Shown here: positions 26,197 to 33,869 of the stretch, piece after piece
Layout: every line of letters begins with the position of its first letter
How positions within the stretch are numbered: position 1 is the stretch's first letter
NCBI GenBank assembly: GCA_015060735.1
Contig: SUXX01000024.1
Coordinates: forward strand, 1 to 34,971
Reading direction: 5' to 3'
Source: Bacteroides sp.
GTDB lineage: Bacteria > Bacteroidota > Bacteroidia > Bacteroidales > Bacteroidaceae
DNA: 34,971 nt
Notes under the pieces: generated by a model
The model's database searches: none
What the model saw: the letters and a program-made list of their open reading frames with translations, nothing else
What the model was told of the DNA's origin: nothing
Translations under genes and position numbers: made by a program

Positions 26197-26721
26197 TTAC
26201 TTAATTATCCGTGTATAGCCTTCTTTGCGAGGCTTGGCCGGTGAAGGTTCGCCATTGGGATAACCCAAGGCTAGAGCACCGATACCTACCAACCCTTCGG
26301 GAAGTTCCCATTGCTTCATCAGTTCTTTTCCTTCTTCAGTAGCAAACATCTCGCGTTCGCGGTGAATCCAGCAACTTCCCAAACCCAGGGCATGGGCAGC
26401 AAGCATCATGTTTTCCAGAACCAAACTGGCATCTTGAATACCATTCGGAGCATCTTCTGGAACGAATACTAACACGTATGTCGGTGCATCGTAATACGGA
26501 TTGGTGGTTACACCCATTACCTCAGCGTTCATCTTGGCCAAACGGGCTTTCAAAGCATCATTTTGAACAGCTACGATAAATGGTGACTGAAGACCTCGGG
26601 AAGTTGGGGCATACGTGCCGGCTTCGAGGACGGCATTGAGTTGTTCATCGCTGATTTGTTCTGCCTTGTAATTACGATAGCTACGACGTGTACGAATGAG
26701 TTCTAAAAAATTGTTTACCAT
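26197..26721 (-). CDS. Nitroreductase family FMN oxidoreductase
   Basis: A 174-residue cytoplasmic flavoprotein of the nitroreductase fold. RTRRSYRNYKAEQIS at the N-terminus (FMN phosphate binding), AGTYAPTSRGLQSPFIVAV, NMMLAAHALGLGSCWI and GIGALALGYPNGEP are the usual family motifs. The substrate is not predictable; such enzymes reduce nitro compounds or quinones with NAD(P)H. It lies downstream of ilvC on the same strand, separated by a full copy of the dispersed palindrome, so whether it belongs to the ilv operon is uncertain. Confidence 0.93.
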   Translation of the reverse strand: MVNNFLELIRTRRSYRNYKAEQISDEQLNAVLEAGTYAPTSRGLQSPFIVAVQNDALKARLAKMNAEVMGVTTNPYYDAPTYVLVFVPEDAPNGIQDASLVLENMMLAAHALGLGSCWIHREREMFATEEGKELMKQWELPEGLVGIGALALGYPNGEPSPAKPRKEGYTRIIK

Positions 26722-26740
26722 GTATCAAAAATTAAAAGAA

Positions 26741-26815
26741 GTGTCATTCTGAGTGAAACGAAGAATCTGTAAACGATTAATGCATCCAGATTCTTCACTT
26801 CGTTCAGAATGACAC
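26741..26815. repeat. Dispersed palindromic element, best copy (between ilvC and nitroreductase)
   Basis: A 29-base left arm (26741-26769, starting GTGTCATTCTGAGTG) and a 29-base right arm (26787-26815, ending CAGAATGACAC) are complementary at 25 of 29 positions around a 17-base spacer. The four mismatches sit together in the arm centre. Transcribed, it would form a long hairpin. Confidence 0.88.
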
Positions 26816-26836
26816 GAATGTTGATTCTTAATTTGA

Positions 26837-27880
26837 TTAGTTATTTTCCGGACGAAGCTTGCGAACGGTTACGGCTGTTTGCCACATTTCGCTTTCGCGG
26901 AGAGCCTTCAATTCTTCTTCCAACTTTTCGCGATAGTCTGGCTTCGAGTTGCTATCGATGGAAATCTGTGCTTCGTTACCGCACTTCACGTTGGCATAAA
27001 GCTTTTCAACCACCGGCTTGATGGCATCGTGGAACGGGCCCATCCAGTCGAGGGCACCACGCTGGGCGGTAGTAGAACAGTTGGCATACATCCAGTCCAT
27101 ACCATTCTTGGCAAACAACGGCATCAATGACTGAGTCAACTCTTCAACAGTTTCGTTGAATGCTTCCGAAGGGGTATGTCCGTTTTCACGCAACACTTCG
27201 TACTGAGCCAAGAGCAAACCTTGGATAGCACCCATCAACGAGCCACGTTCGCCTGTCAAGTCGGAAGTAGCTTCACGGATGAAAGTGGTTTCGAACAAGT
27301 AACCCGAACCGATACCGATACCCAGGGCAATAGTCTTTTCCATAGCCTTGCCGGTTGCATCCTGATAAACGGCGTAAGAAGAGTTCAAGCCACGACCCTC
27401 GAGGAACATGGTGCGGAGTGAAGTACCCGAGCCCTTCGGAGCTACCATGATAACGTCAATGTCAGCAGGAGGGACCACACCGGTGCGGTCGTTCCAAGTG
27501 ATGGCAAATCCGTGAGAGAAATACAAGGCCTTGCCCGGAGTGAGATAAGGCTTGATAGTCGGCCAAACCGACATCACAGCTGCATCGCTCAACAAACACA
27601 TCACGATGGTTGCCTTTTCGCAAGCTTCTTCGATGCCAAAGAGTGTTTCGCCCGGTACCCAACCGTCGGCGATTGCCTTTTCGTATGTCTTACCCTGACG
27701 CTGACCAACAATGACATTGAATCCGTTGTCACGAAGGTTCAGTGACTGACCGGGACCCTGTACACCGTAACCGATTACAGCGATGGTTTCGTTCTTCAAT
27801 ACTTCACGTGCTTTTTCCAATGGAAATTCTTCGCGGGTCATTACATTTTCAATAACACCGCCAAAATTCATTTGTGCCAT
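26837..27880 (-). CDS. ilvC: Ketol-acid reductoisomerase (class I)
   Basis: A 347-residue enzyme that isomerises and reduces 2-acetolactate or 2-aceto-2-hydroxybutyrate with NADPH and Mg2+, the second common step of valine, leucine and isoleucine synthesis. The Rossmann motif is IAVIGYGVQGPGQSLNL; FSHGFAI and MVAPKGSGTSLR are typical of the N-domain. The metal-binding knotted C-domain shows LTGERGSLMGAIQGLLLAQYE and ETVEELTQ. It is the last ilv gene of the operon, 33 bases after the thioesterase gene. Confidence 0.97.
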   Translation of the reverse strand: MAQMNFGGVIENVMTREEFPLEKAREVLKNETIAVIGYGVQGPGQSLNLRDNGFNVIVGQRQGKTYEKAIADGWVPGETLFGIEEACEKATIVMCLLSDAAVMSVWPTIKPYLTPGKALYFSHGFAITWNDRTGVVPPADIDVIMVAPKGSGTSLRTMFLEGRGLNSSYAVYQDATGKAMEKTIALGIGIGSGYLFETTFIREATSDLTGERGSLMGAIQGLLLAQYEVLRENGHTPSEAFNETVEELTQSLMPLFAKNGMDWMYANCSTTAQRGALDWMGPFHDAIKPVVEKLYANVKCGNEAQISIDSNSKPDYREKLEEELKALRESEMWQTAVTVRKLRPENN

Positions 27881-27913
27881 TTTTCTTATCTTTTTTTTAA
27901 TTAAACACTATGC

Positions 27914-28654
27914 TTATTTAAATATCACTTTGCTACGGATTACCACTTCTTGGTTGTTCCGCTTGATTTCTATATCGAATTCGTTTTCGGACTTCTCTTC
28001 CAGATAGAAGCTCAAGGTGTCGCCATAATAGCTTTCAGCCACGTATGCGATTTCAAAACGCTTTAAAGTTTTCTCTTTAAAAGTGTTCATCGAAAAGAGA
28101 TCGAGGATATGCTCGATGTACTTGATACTATTGACATGACCATTAATGTCGAGGTCGCTATACTTGGTAACGTACTCGGATACCGGAGTTTGCTGGCTCA
28201 TCTTGATTCGGCCCGGCTTGGCGATGGGACATTCCCTATCGCACACACTGTTCGCCAAGCTTTCGCCATGCAAAGTTAGCAAATCGACCGGATTGCGATT
28301 CTCCATACTAATCATGGCCCATACCGAACGAGCATAACCGATGGGCTTGCCTTCTTTATTCAGGATGGCAAAGTTACGGTCGGCAAAAAGGCGATACACC
28401 TTCTCTACCCATGTCTGAATGGAGAACTCCTCGCGTGTTCGAGGCCAATCCTCCCACTCAATGGCTAACCGCGAAAGCACCCAAGTGTAATGTTCGCCTT
28501 CCCGTTCAGCTAGGTCGAATCCTCTTTCCAAGGCAAAGGCATCCGCACTATTCAACATATGCTTTCCCAACACACCTATGGAAAGTCTTCCCATGAAATC
28601 TACGTGGAAAGGGGATGCCACAAACTTGTATGTTCCTATCTGATGGTCGTTCAT
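27914..28654 (-). CDS. Acyl-ACP thioesterase inside the ilv operon
   Basis: A 246-residue double-hotdog acyl-[acyl-carrier-protein] thioesterase (FatA/FatB-like family), which releases fatty acids from ACP. The start at 28654 overlaps the ilvN stop as ATGA; a longer frame runs into ilvN and is rejected. The N-terminal hotdog has FVASPFHVDFMGRLSIGVLGKHML and WVLSRLAIEWEDWPR. The second has the catalytic-loop motif DLDINGHVNSIKYIEHILD, matching the D-x-N-x-HVN-x-x-Y pattern of plant FatA. It is tightly placed between ilvN and ilvC. Bacteroides membranes are rich in branched fatty acids primed from branched-chain keto acids, which may explain the link (inference). Confidence 0.92.
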   Translation of the reverse strand: MNDHQIGTYKFVASPFHVDFMGRLSIGVLGKHMLNSADAFALERGFDLAEREGEHYTWVLSRLAIEWEDWPRTREEFSIQTWVEKVYRLFADRNFAILNKEGKPIGYARSVWAMISMENRNPVDLLTLHGESLANSVCDRECPIAKPGRIKMSQQTPVSEYVTKYSDLDINGHVNSIKYIEHILDLFSMNTFKEKTLKRFEIAYVAESYYGDTLSFYLEEKSENEFDIEIKRNNQEVVIRSKVIFK

Positions 28655-29211
28655 GCTTGTTCTTGTTTTTGTTTCCGATACTTCTCTTCCCGATAATCGA
28701 GGTATTCGTTCACTCGTTCGAAGTTGCTCTTGGTGATGGCCACACGCCCTGAACGGACAAACTGAAGCACACATCCCAACTCGCTCAACTCCTCGTACAA
28801 ACCGGTAATATCCTCGCTCATGCCGTTCTTCTCGACGATGCAATAAACCGGATTCACCTCTACAATGCGAGCATTGTGTCTACGGATAACCTTCGACGCC
28901 AAAGGGTTACTCTGAAACTCGGGTGTAGCAAGTTTGTACAAAGCTATTTCGTGTTGGTAAATCTCTTCATCGGTAAAATAATGTGCCTGCAACACATCTA
29001 TTTTCTTCTCTATCTGCTTCACCACTTTTTCGATAATATCTTGCGTAGCCCACGCCGTAATGGTGTATTTATGTACACCTTTGATGGAAGAGGCTGACAC
29101 GTTCAAGCTTTCGATATTGATTTGCCGACGGGTGAACACAGCAGTTACCTGATTCAACAAACCGGCAATATTTTCCGAGTGAACGATTAACGTATATAAT
29201 TTCTTTTCCAT
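28651..29211 (-). CDS. ilvN: Acetolactate synthase small (regulatory) subunit
   Basis: A 186-residue regulatory subunit that activates IlvB and confers feedback inhibition, usually by valine. The ACT domain is at the start: LYTLIVHSENIAGLLNQVTAVFTRRQ with NIESLNV. A second C-terminal domain (ALYKLATPEF, RIVEVNPVYCIVEKNGMSEDITGLYEEL) follows. It starts 10 bases after the ilvB stop and overlaps the thioesterase start by 4 bases, so it is tightly co-expressed with both. Confidence 0.95.
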   Translation of the reverse strand: MEKKLYTLIVHSENIAGLLNQVTAVFTRRQINIESLNVSASSIKGVHKYTITAWATQDIIEKVVKQIEKKIDVLQAHYFTDEEIYQHEIALYKLATPEFQSNPLASKVIRRHNARIVEVNPVYCIVEKNGMSEDITGLYEELSELGCVLQFVRSGRVAITKSNFERVNEYLDYREEKYRKQKQEQA

Positions 29212-29221
29212 AAGATTCTTT

Positions 29222-30919
29222 TTAGCATTCCAACAACATTTCGTTCACGGTGCCTCCCGGAGGTGTCATCGGCAAGACATTGCCTTCTTCGATGACACAC
29301 GCTTCGAGCAAGAACGGCCCTTCTGTGTTAAGCATTTCATGAACTGCCTCCTGCAAATCTTCGCGATTGATGACCCGACGGGAAGGAATGCCATAAGCTT
29401 CGGCAATCTTCATATAATCGGGATTCACCATCGGAGTGAATGAATAACGGCGACCGAAGAACATGGCTTGCCATTGACGGACATTGCCCAAATAATTATT
29501 ATTAAGCAGAATCATCTTTACCGGTGCTTGTTGCTCCATGATGGTACCCAATTCCTGCAAGTTCATCTGCAAACCTCCGTCGCCCATGAAGGCACAAACG
29601 GTTCTATCCGGACAACCGAAGGTGGCACCGATAGCAGCCGGCACTCCGAATCCCATCGTGCCCAAGCCACCCGAAGTCACGATACTACGGTTCTTGGTAT
29701 AGTTGAAATAACGGGCAGCCATCATCTGATTTTGGCCAACATCCGTTACCAAAATGGCTTCATTGTTTGAGGCTTCGCTCACGACACGCACCACTTCACC
29801 CATATTCAACGGGCCGGCCTTCGGGAAAATTTCTTTCGCGATGACATGTTCAAATTCTGTCTCCGCATATTCATCAAAACTTGCAATCCAATCGGTATGC
29901 TTGTTGGGACGAACCAATCGTATCAGGTCGGCCAAAGTTTCCTTGCAATCACCCAAAACTGCTACATCTACCTTCACGTTCTTGTCAATCTCCGACGGGT
30001 CGATGTCCATGTGTATAATCTTTGCTTGCTTGGCATAAGTATCAACTTTACCCGTCACGCGGTCGTCAAAACGCATACCCACGGCAATCAACACGTCGCA
30101 TTCGTTGGTCTTGACATTCGGGCCCAAGTTGCCGTGCATACCTAGCATACCTTTATTTAAAGGATGACTGGTGGGGATAGCCGAAAGGCCTAATAACGTG
30201 CGTCCGCAAGGGATATCCGCCTTTTCCAAGAAAGCACGGAGTTCTTCCTGTGCATTTCCCAACTCCACGCCTTGACCTACCAAGACAAACGGACGTTCGG
30301 CTGCATTAATCAAATCGGCTGCCTGCTGAAGTTGTACACGGTCGGTATCGGGTATCGGGTCGTAACTACGAATAAAGTCAAGGTTGACCGGCTCGTAGTC
30401 GACCATTTCTATTTGAGCATTCTTGGTAAAGTCGAGCACCACCGGCCCCGGACGACCACTCTTGGCAATATAAAAGGCACGAGCCACTGCCCAAGCCACA
30501 TCTTCGGCCCGACGAATTTGATAACTCCACTTGCTGATAGGCTGGGTAACGCCTACCAAGTCGACTTCCTGAAAGGCATCTGTGCCCAAGAACGAAGTGG
30601 CTACCTGACCGGCAATCACCACGATAGGCGTACTATCAATCATGGCATCGGCCACTCCCGTAATGGTATTGGTAGCACCGGGGCCACTTGTAACCAAGCA
30701 CACTCCTACCTCGCCCGACACACGGGCAAACCCTTGAGCCGCATGGGCAGCTCCTTGTTCGTGACGAACCAAGATATGATTCAGTTTATCACGATGTCCA
30801 TATAACGCGTCAAAAGTAGGCATGATGCTTCCACCAGGGTATCCGAACAAGGTCTTTACCCCTTGATGTTCCAACGAACGCATCAATGCTTCTGCTCCTG
30901 TTATTCTTTCCTTTTCCAT
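29222..30919 (-). CDS. ilvB: Acetolactate synthase large (catalytic) subunit
   Basis: A 565-residue thiamine-diphosphate enzyme that condenses two pyruvates to acetolactate, or pyruvate with 2-oxobutyrate, the first common step of branched-chain amino acid synthesis. The catalytic Glu region is VRHEQGAAHAAQGFARVSG; the TPP/Mg2+ motif is GDGGLQMNLQEL with the NN pair in LLNNNYLGNVRQWQ. The FAD-binding middle domain (VLVGQGVEL, NVKTNECDVLIAVGMRFDDRVTG) is present, supporting the anabolic AHAS type. It lies 114 bases after ilvD, a gap filled mainly by a palindromic element. Confidence 0.97.
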   Translation of the reverse strand: MEKERITGAEALMRSLEHQGVKTLFGYPGGSIMPTFDALYGHRDKLNHILVRHEQGAAHAAQGFARVSGEVGVCLVTSGPGATNTITGVADAMIDSTPIVVIAGQVATSFLGTDAFQEVDLVGVTQPISKWSYQIRRAEDVAWAVARAFYIAKSGRPGPVVLDFTKNAQIEMVDYEPVNLDFIRSYDPIPDTDRVQLQQAADLINAAERPFVLVGQGVELGNAQEELRAFLEKADIPCGRTLLGLSAIPTSHPLNKGMLGMHGNLGPNVKTNECDVLIAVGMRFDDRVTGKVDTYAKQAKIIHMDIDPSEIDKNVKVDVAVLGDCKETLADLIRLVRPNKHTDWIASFDEYAETEFEHVIAKEIFPKAGPLNMGEVVRVVSEASNNEAILVTDVGQNQMMAARYFNYTKNRSIVTSGGLGTMGFGVPAAIGATFGCPDRTVCAFMGDGGLQMNLQELGTIMEQQAPVKMILLNNNYLGNVRQWQAMFFGRRYSFTPMVNPDYMKIAEAYGIPSRRVINREDLQEAVHEMLNTEGPFLLEACVIEEGNVLPMTPPGGTVNEMLLEC

Positions 30920-30936
30920 AGTTCATTCTCTTTTTA

Positions 30937-31019
30937 TGTCATCCTGAACAAAGTGAAGGATCTGTATCCATCAACTGGTGTTTTTAGATTCTTCGTCCTT
31001 TCAGTCCTCAGAATGACAC
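30937..31019. repeat. Dispersed palindromic element between ilvD and ilvB
   Basis: The left arm (30937-30964, starting TGTCATCCTGAAC) and the right arm (ending TCAGAATGACAC at 31019) match the other copies. The right arm carries a small insertion (TCCTTTCAGTCC), so pairing is less regular. It is inside the ilv operon. Confidence 0.8.
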
Positions 31020-31033
31020 GCTGAAGAAAACAT

Positions 31034-32833
31034 TTAAATGATTCTCACTCCTCCCTTGTCGGCCGAGCTTACCATGCTGGCGTAAGCTCTTAAGCTCTTG
31101 GAAACAATCCGGTTACGTGTCACCGGTGTCATGGGGCGAGCCGCCAATTCTTCATCGCTCAACTTGACGTTGATGCTACGGTTAGGGATGTCTATCTCGA
31201 TGATGTCACCATCTACAAGCTTTCCGATGTTACCACCTGCGGCTGCTTCGGGTGAAATATGCCCGATACTCAAACCCGATGTACCTCCACTGAAGCGTCC
31301 GTCGGTGATGAGGGCACACTCCTTGCCAAGGTGCTTGCTCTTGATATAAGAAGTAGGATAAAGCATTTCCTGCATACCCGGACCGCCTTTCGGGCCTTCG
31401 TGCGTGATGACCACGACGTCGCCACTCACCACTTTGCCACCAAGGATGCCTTCGCAAGCTGCCTCTTGAGAATCGAACACTTTGGCAGGGCCGGAGAACT
31501 TCCAGATGCTTTCGTCTACACCGGCGGTCTTCACCACGCAACCATCCTGAGCAATGTTACCCTTCAACACGGCCAAGCCACCATCCTTGCTATAAGCATG
31601 CTCCAAGTCGCGGATGCAACCATTGGTGCGGTCGGCATCCAAAGCTTGATAATAAGTGTTTTGCGAGCCAAGCTCGATGTTGAACTTGTTGGCCGGAGCA
31701 CTGGTATAGATACGCCAAGCATCGGCATCCACTTCTACCTTATTTATATTATATTTAGCGATTGCTTCTTCCAAAGTGAAGCCATCTACACGACCTACCG
31801 ATGTATCCAGCAAGCCACCCTTCGCCAGTTCGCCCAAGATGTTCAAGATGCCACCGGCACGGTTTACATCCTGAATGTGATACTTCTGGGTGTTGGGAGC
31901 AACCTTACAAAGGCAAGGCACCCGACGGGAAAGCATATCGATATCGTCCATCGTGAAATCGACGCCTGCCTCGTTGGCTATGGCCAAGAGGTGAAGCACC
32001 GTATTGGTAGAACCACCCATGGCAATATCTAAGGTCATGGCATTGAGGAAAGCCTCGCGAGTGGCAATACTTTTCGGCAATACGCTTTCATCGCCTTCTT
32101 CGTAATACTTATAAGCATTATTCACGATGAGAGCTGCCGCATCCTTGAAGAGTTGGGCACGATTGGCATGTGTAGCCAAGATGGTGCCGTTACCCGGAAG
32201 TGCCAAACCAATAGCTTCGTTCAGACAATTCATCGAGTTGGCAGTAAACATGCCTGAACAACATCCACATCCCGGACAAGCATGATTTTCGATTTGTGCC
32301 ACATCTTCATCGCTCACGCTCTCGTCGGCACTCTTAATCATGGCATCAATCAGGTCGAGATGCTGACCGTTCCATTCGCCGGCTTCCATTGGGCCACCTG
32401 AAACAAACACGGTGGGGATGTTCAATCGCATGGAGGCCATCAGCATGCCCGGGGTAATCTTATCACAATTGCTGATGCACACCATGGCATCTGCCTTATG
32501 AGCATTCACCATATACTCTACCGAATCGGCAATGATGTCTCGGCTAGGCAAGGAATAGAGCATGCCATCGTGTCCCATGGCAATACCATCATCCACGGCA
32601 ATGGTATTGAACTCGGCGGCAAAGCAACCTAGTTTTTCGATTTCGGCCTTTACCTGCTGACCGATTTCGTGCAAATGCGTATGTCCGGGAACAAACTGAG
32701 TAAACGAGTTGACGATAGCAACGATGGGCTTACCAATCATTTCTCTTTTCATCCCATTGGCCACCCATAGGGCACGGGCTCCAGCCATGCGACGACCTTG
32801 CGTGCTGAACGAACTGCGTAACTGATTTTTCAT
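31034..32833 (-). CDS. ilvD: Dihydroxy-acid dehydratase
   Basis: A 599-residue Fe-S dehydratase that converts 2,3-dihydroxy-3-methylbutanoate (and the isoleucine analogue) to the keto acid. Iron-sulfur ligand regions are visible as [20 protein letters not shown] and [61 protein letters not shown] and DIIEIDIP are also standard. It is the first structural gene of the operon. Its ATG is 28 bases after an intrinsic terminator and 82 bases after the stop of a branched-chain-rich leader peptide, so expression is probably attenuated. Confidence 0.97.
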   Translation of the reverse strand: MKNQLRSSFSTQGRRMAGARALWVANGMKREMIGKPIVAIVNSFTQFVPGHTHLHEIGQQVKAEIEKLGCFAAEFNTIAVDDGIAMGHDGMLYSLPSRDIIADSVEYMVNAHKADAMVCISNCDKITPGMLMASMRLNIPTVFVSGGPMEAGEWNGQHLDLIDAMIKSADESVSDEDVAQIENHACPGCGCCSGMFTANSMNCLNEAIGLALPGNGTILATHANRAQLFKDAAALIVNNAYKYYEEGDESVLPKSIATREAFLNAMTLDIAMGGSTNTVLHLLAIANEAGVDFTMDDIDMLSRRVPCLCKVAPNTQKYHIQDVNRAGGILNILGELAKGGLLDTSVGRVDGFTLEEAIAKYNINKVEVDADAWRIYTSAPANKFNIELGSQNTYYQALDADRTNGCIRDLEHAYSKDGGLAVLKGNIAQDGCVVKTAGVDESIWKFSGPAKVFDSQEAACEGILGGKVVSGDVVVITHEGPKGGPGMQEMLYPTSYIKSKHLGKECALITDGRFSGGTSGLSIGHISPEAAAGGNIGKLVDGDIIEIDIPNRSINVKLSDEELAARPMTPVTRNRIVSKSLRAYASMVSSADKGGVRII

Positions 32834-32860
32834 ACTACAATCTTTCTACTTTTCAATTAA

Positions 32861-32892
32861 AAAGCCTCTCTCATTATCATGAGAAAGGCTTT
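32861..32892 (-). terminator. Leader terminator of the ilv attenuator
   Basis: On the minus strand AAAGCCTTTCTCAT (32892-32879) pairs with ATGAGAGAGGCTTT (32874-32861) around a GATA loop: 14 pairs with one G-U. TTTTTAATT follows within and after the arm. It ends just before ilvD, so as an unconditional terminator it would silence the operon; this implies regulation. Confidence 0.85.
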
Positions 32893-32936
32893 CGAATTAT
32901 AGCTTAATCTGTTACTAATACATACAACCTTTCTCA
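32861..32936 (-). promoter_or_regulatory. Antiterminator/terminator switch of the ilv operon
   Basis: TGAGAAAGG, encoded by the last part of the leader peptide (32936-32928 on the minus strand), is perfectly complementary to CCTTTCTCA in the upstream arm of the terminator (32888-32880). The two pairings are mutually exclusive. A ribosome stalled on the upstream Val codons leaves TGAGAAAGG free to block the terminator; a ribosome that reaches the stop covers it. A further 10-base pairing, TGTTACTAAT (33002-32993) with ATTAGTAACA (32919-32910), brackets the leader coding region. Confidence 0.75.
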
Positions 32937-33007
32937 CCTCTTGATGTGACCACCACGACGCGAATAATGTGCAAGACTGCCAGATTAGTTAGATTAGTAA
33001 CACTCAT
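32915..33007 (-). CDS. ilv operon leader peptide (30 residues)
   Basis: ATG at 33007 and TAG ending at 32915 enclose 30 codons with the core LAVLHIIRVVVV. Eleven of 30 residues are Val, Leu or Ile, including four consecutive Val codons (17-20). It lies about 23 bases after the predicted transcript start and ends 82 bases before ilvD. Size, composition and placement match attenuation leaders such as enterobacterial ilvL, with no obvious sequence homology. It is too short for usual gene callers. Its product is presumably not functional as a protein; translation rate at the Val/Ile/Leu codons is the signal. Confidence 0.8.
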   Translation of the reverse strand: MSVTNLTNLAVLHIIRVVVVTSRGEKGCMY

Positions 33008-33036
33008 TTTTATTTTCTCTTTTATTATGATGGTTG

Positions 33037-33067
33037 CAAAGGTATAGTCTTTTTCTTAACCAGCAAA
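33037..33067 (-). promoter_or_regulatory. Sigma-ABfr promoter of the ilv operon
   Basis: On the minus strand, TTTG (33064-33067) and TACCTTTG (33037-33044) are 19 bases apart, a full consensus match. Initiation near 33030 gives a leader RNA of about 197 bases before ilvD that contains the leader peptide and both hairpins. Confidence 0.8.
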
Positions 33068-33186
33068 CAAAATAACACTTTTTTTTCTTTTGAATTCTCA
33101 TTTGTAACAAAAACAAGATTTTTAACAACACTTTATAAGTTTACAAGTCACAAGCTGTTTTTTTGTTGCGAATGATAATTTATTTG

Positions 33187-33194
33187 TATCTTTG
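33187..33194 (+). promoter_or_regulatory. -7 box for the FKBP gene
   Basis: TATCTTTG matches TAnnTTTG, 38 bases before the ATG at 33233. A TTTGTTG run at 33162-33168 could serve as -33 with spacing of 18-21 bases. It diverges from the ilv promoter. Confidence 0.6.
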
Positions 33195-33232
33195 CACCGC
33201 AAGAATAAAACAATCAATAATTATATAAGCAT

Positions 33233-33805
33233 ATGGAAAACAAGTATATTACCGTAGCATACAAATTGTATGTCATGCAAAATGGCAAGCAAGAATTGGT
33301 AGAAGAAGCACCTAAGGAACATCCATTCCAATTCATCTCAGGTCTGGGTGCAACACTCGAACGCTTTGAAAGCGAAATCGCCCCGTTGAATCCGGGAGAC
33401 AAGTTTGACTTCACCATTCCTTACGCAGAAGGTTACGGCGAATATTATGTAGAAGGTGTACGCACCGTATCGAAAGACATGTTCAAGATTGACGGTGTTT
33501 TTGACTCTGAACGCATCTATGAAGGCAGCGTCATCCCTTTGTCGGATAACGAAGGCCATCACTTCTATGCAACGGTAGTAAGCATTACCGAAAATGAAGT
33601 AACCGTGGACTTGAACCACCCTCATGCCGGAAAGGATTTGACCTTCGTGGGCGAAGTGGTTGTTTCACGCCCGGCTACCAACGAAGAAATCCAAAGCATG
33701 CTGAACATGATGAGTGGTGAAGGATGCGGATGTGGATGTTGCGGTGGTGATTGCGACGGAGATTGTGGAGATGGTTGTGGTGAAGGTTGTGGCCATTGCC
33801 ATTAA
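33233..33805 (+). CDS. FKBP-type peptidylprolyl isomerase, SlyD-like, with Cys-rich tail
   Basis: A 190-residue cytoplasmic isomerase/chaperone. The split FKBP domain flanks an insert-in-flap chaperone domain: residues 1-70 (VAYKLYVMQNGKQELVEE, HPFQFISGLGATLERFE, IPYAEGYGEY), insert about 75-130, then NHPHAGKDLTFVGEVVVS, the SlyD-type closing motif. The last 28 residues contain nine Cys and two His separated by Gly and Asp (from GEGCGCGCC to GHCH), like the metal-binding tail of E. coli SlyD that supplies nickel to hydrogenase. Metal identity is not predictable. It is monocistronic with its own promoter and terminator. Confidence 0.92.
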   Translation: MENKYITVAYKLYVMQNGKQELVEEAPKEHPFQFISGLGATLERFESEIAPLNPGDKFDFTIPYAEGYGEYYVEGVRTVSKDMFKIDGVFDSERIYEGSVIPLSDNEGHHFYATVVSITENEVTVDLNHPHAGKDLTFVGEVVVSRPATNEEIQSMLNMMSGEGCGCGCCGGDCDGDCGDGCGEGCGHCH

Positions 33806-33832
33806 TCTGAAAACATCAAGACATTTACATAG

Positions 33833-33869
33833 AGATGCGAAGGCGTTTTATCAAAACGCCTTCGCATCT
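33833..33869 (+). terminator. Terminator of the FKBP gene, overlapping the end of the convergent gene
   Basis: AGATGCGAAGGCGTTTT (33833-33849) and its perfect complement (33853-33869) form a 17-bp stem with a 3-base loop, followed by TTCTTTTCT on the plus strand. The right half encodes the last codons of the minus-strand gene, whose stop lies at the loop. Confidence 0.85.

Noticed and set aside
28655-28843. N-terminal extension of the thioesterase
   Set aside because: The extension lies wholly inside ilvN in another frame; the ATGA overlap at 28651-28654 gives a family-typical start.
32834-33030. T-box or metabolite riboswitch for the ilv operon
   Set aside because: No T-box core or known ligand-binding fold was recognised, while the leader peptide and paired hairpins explain the region.
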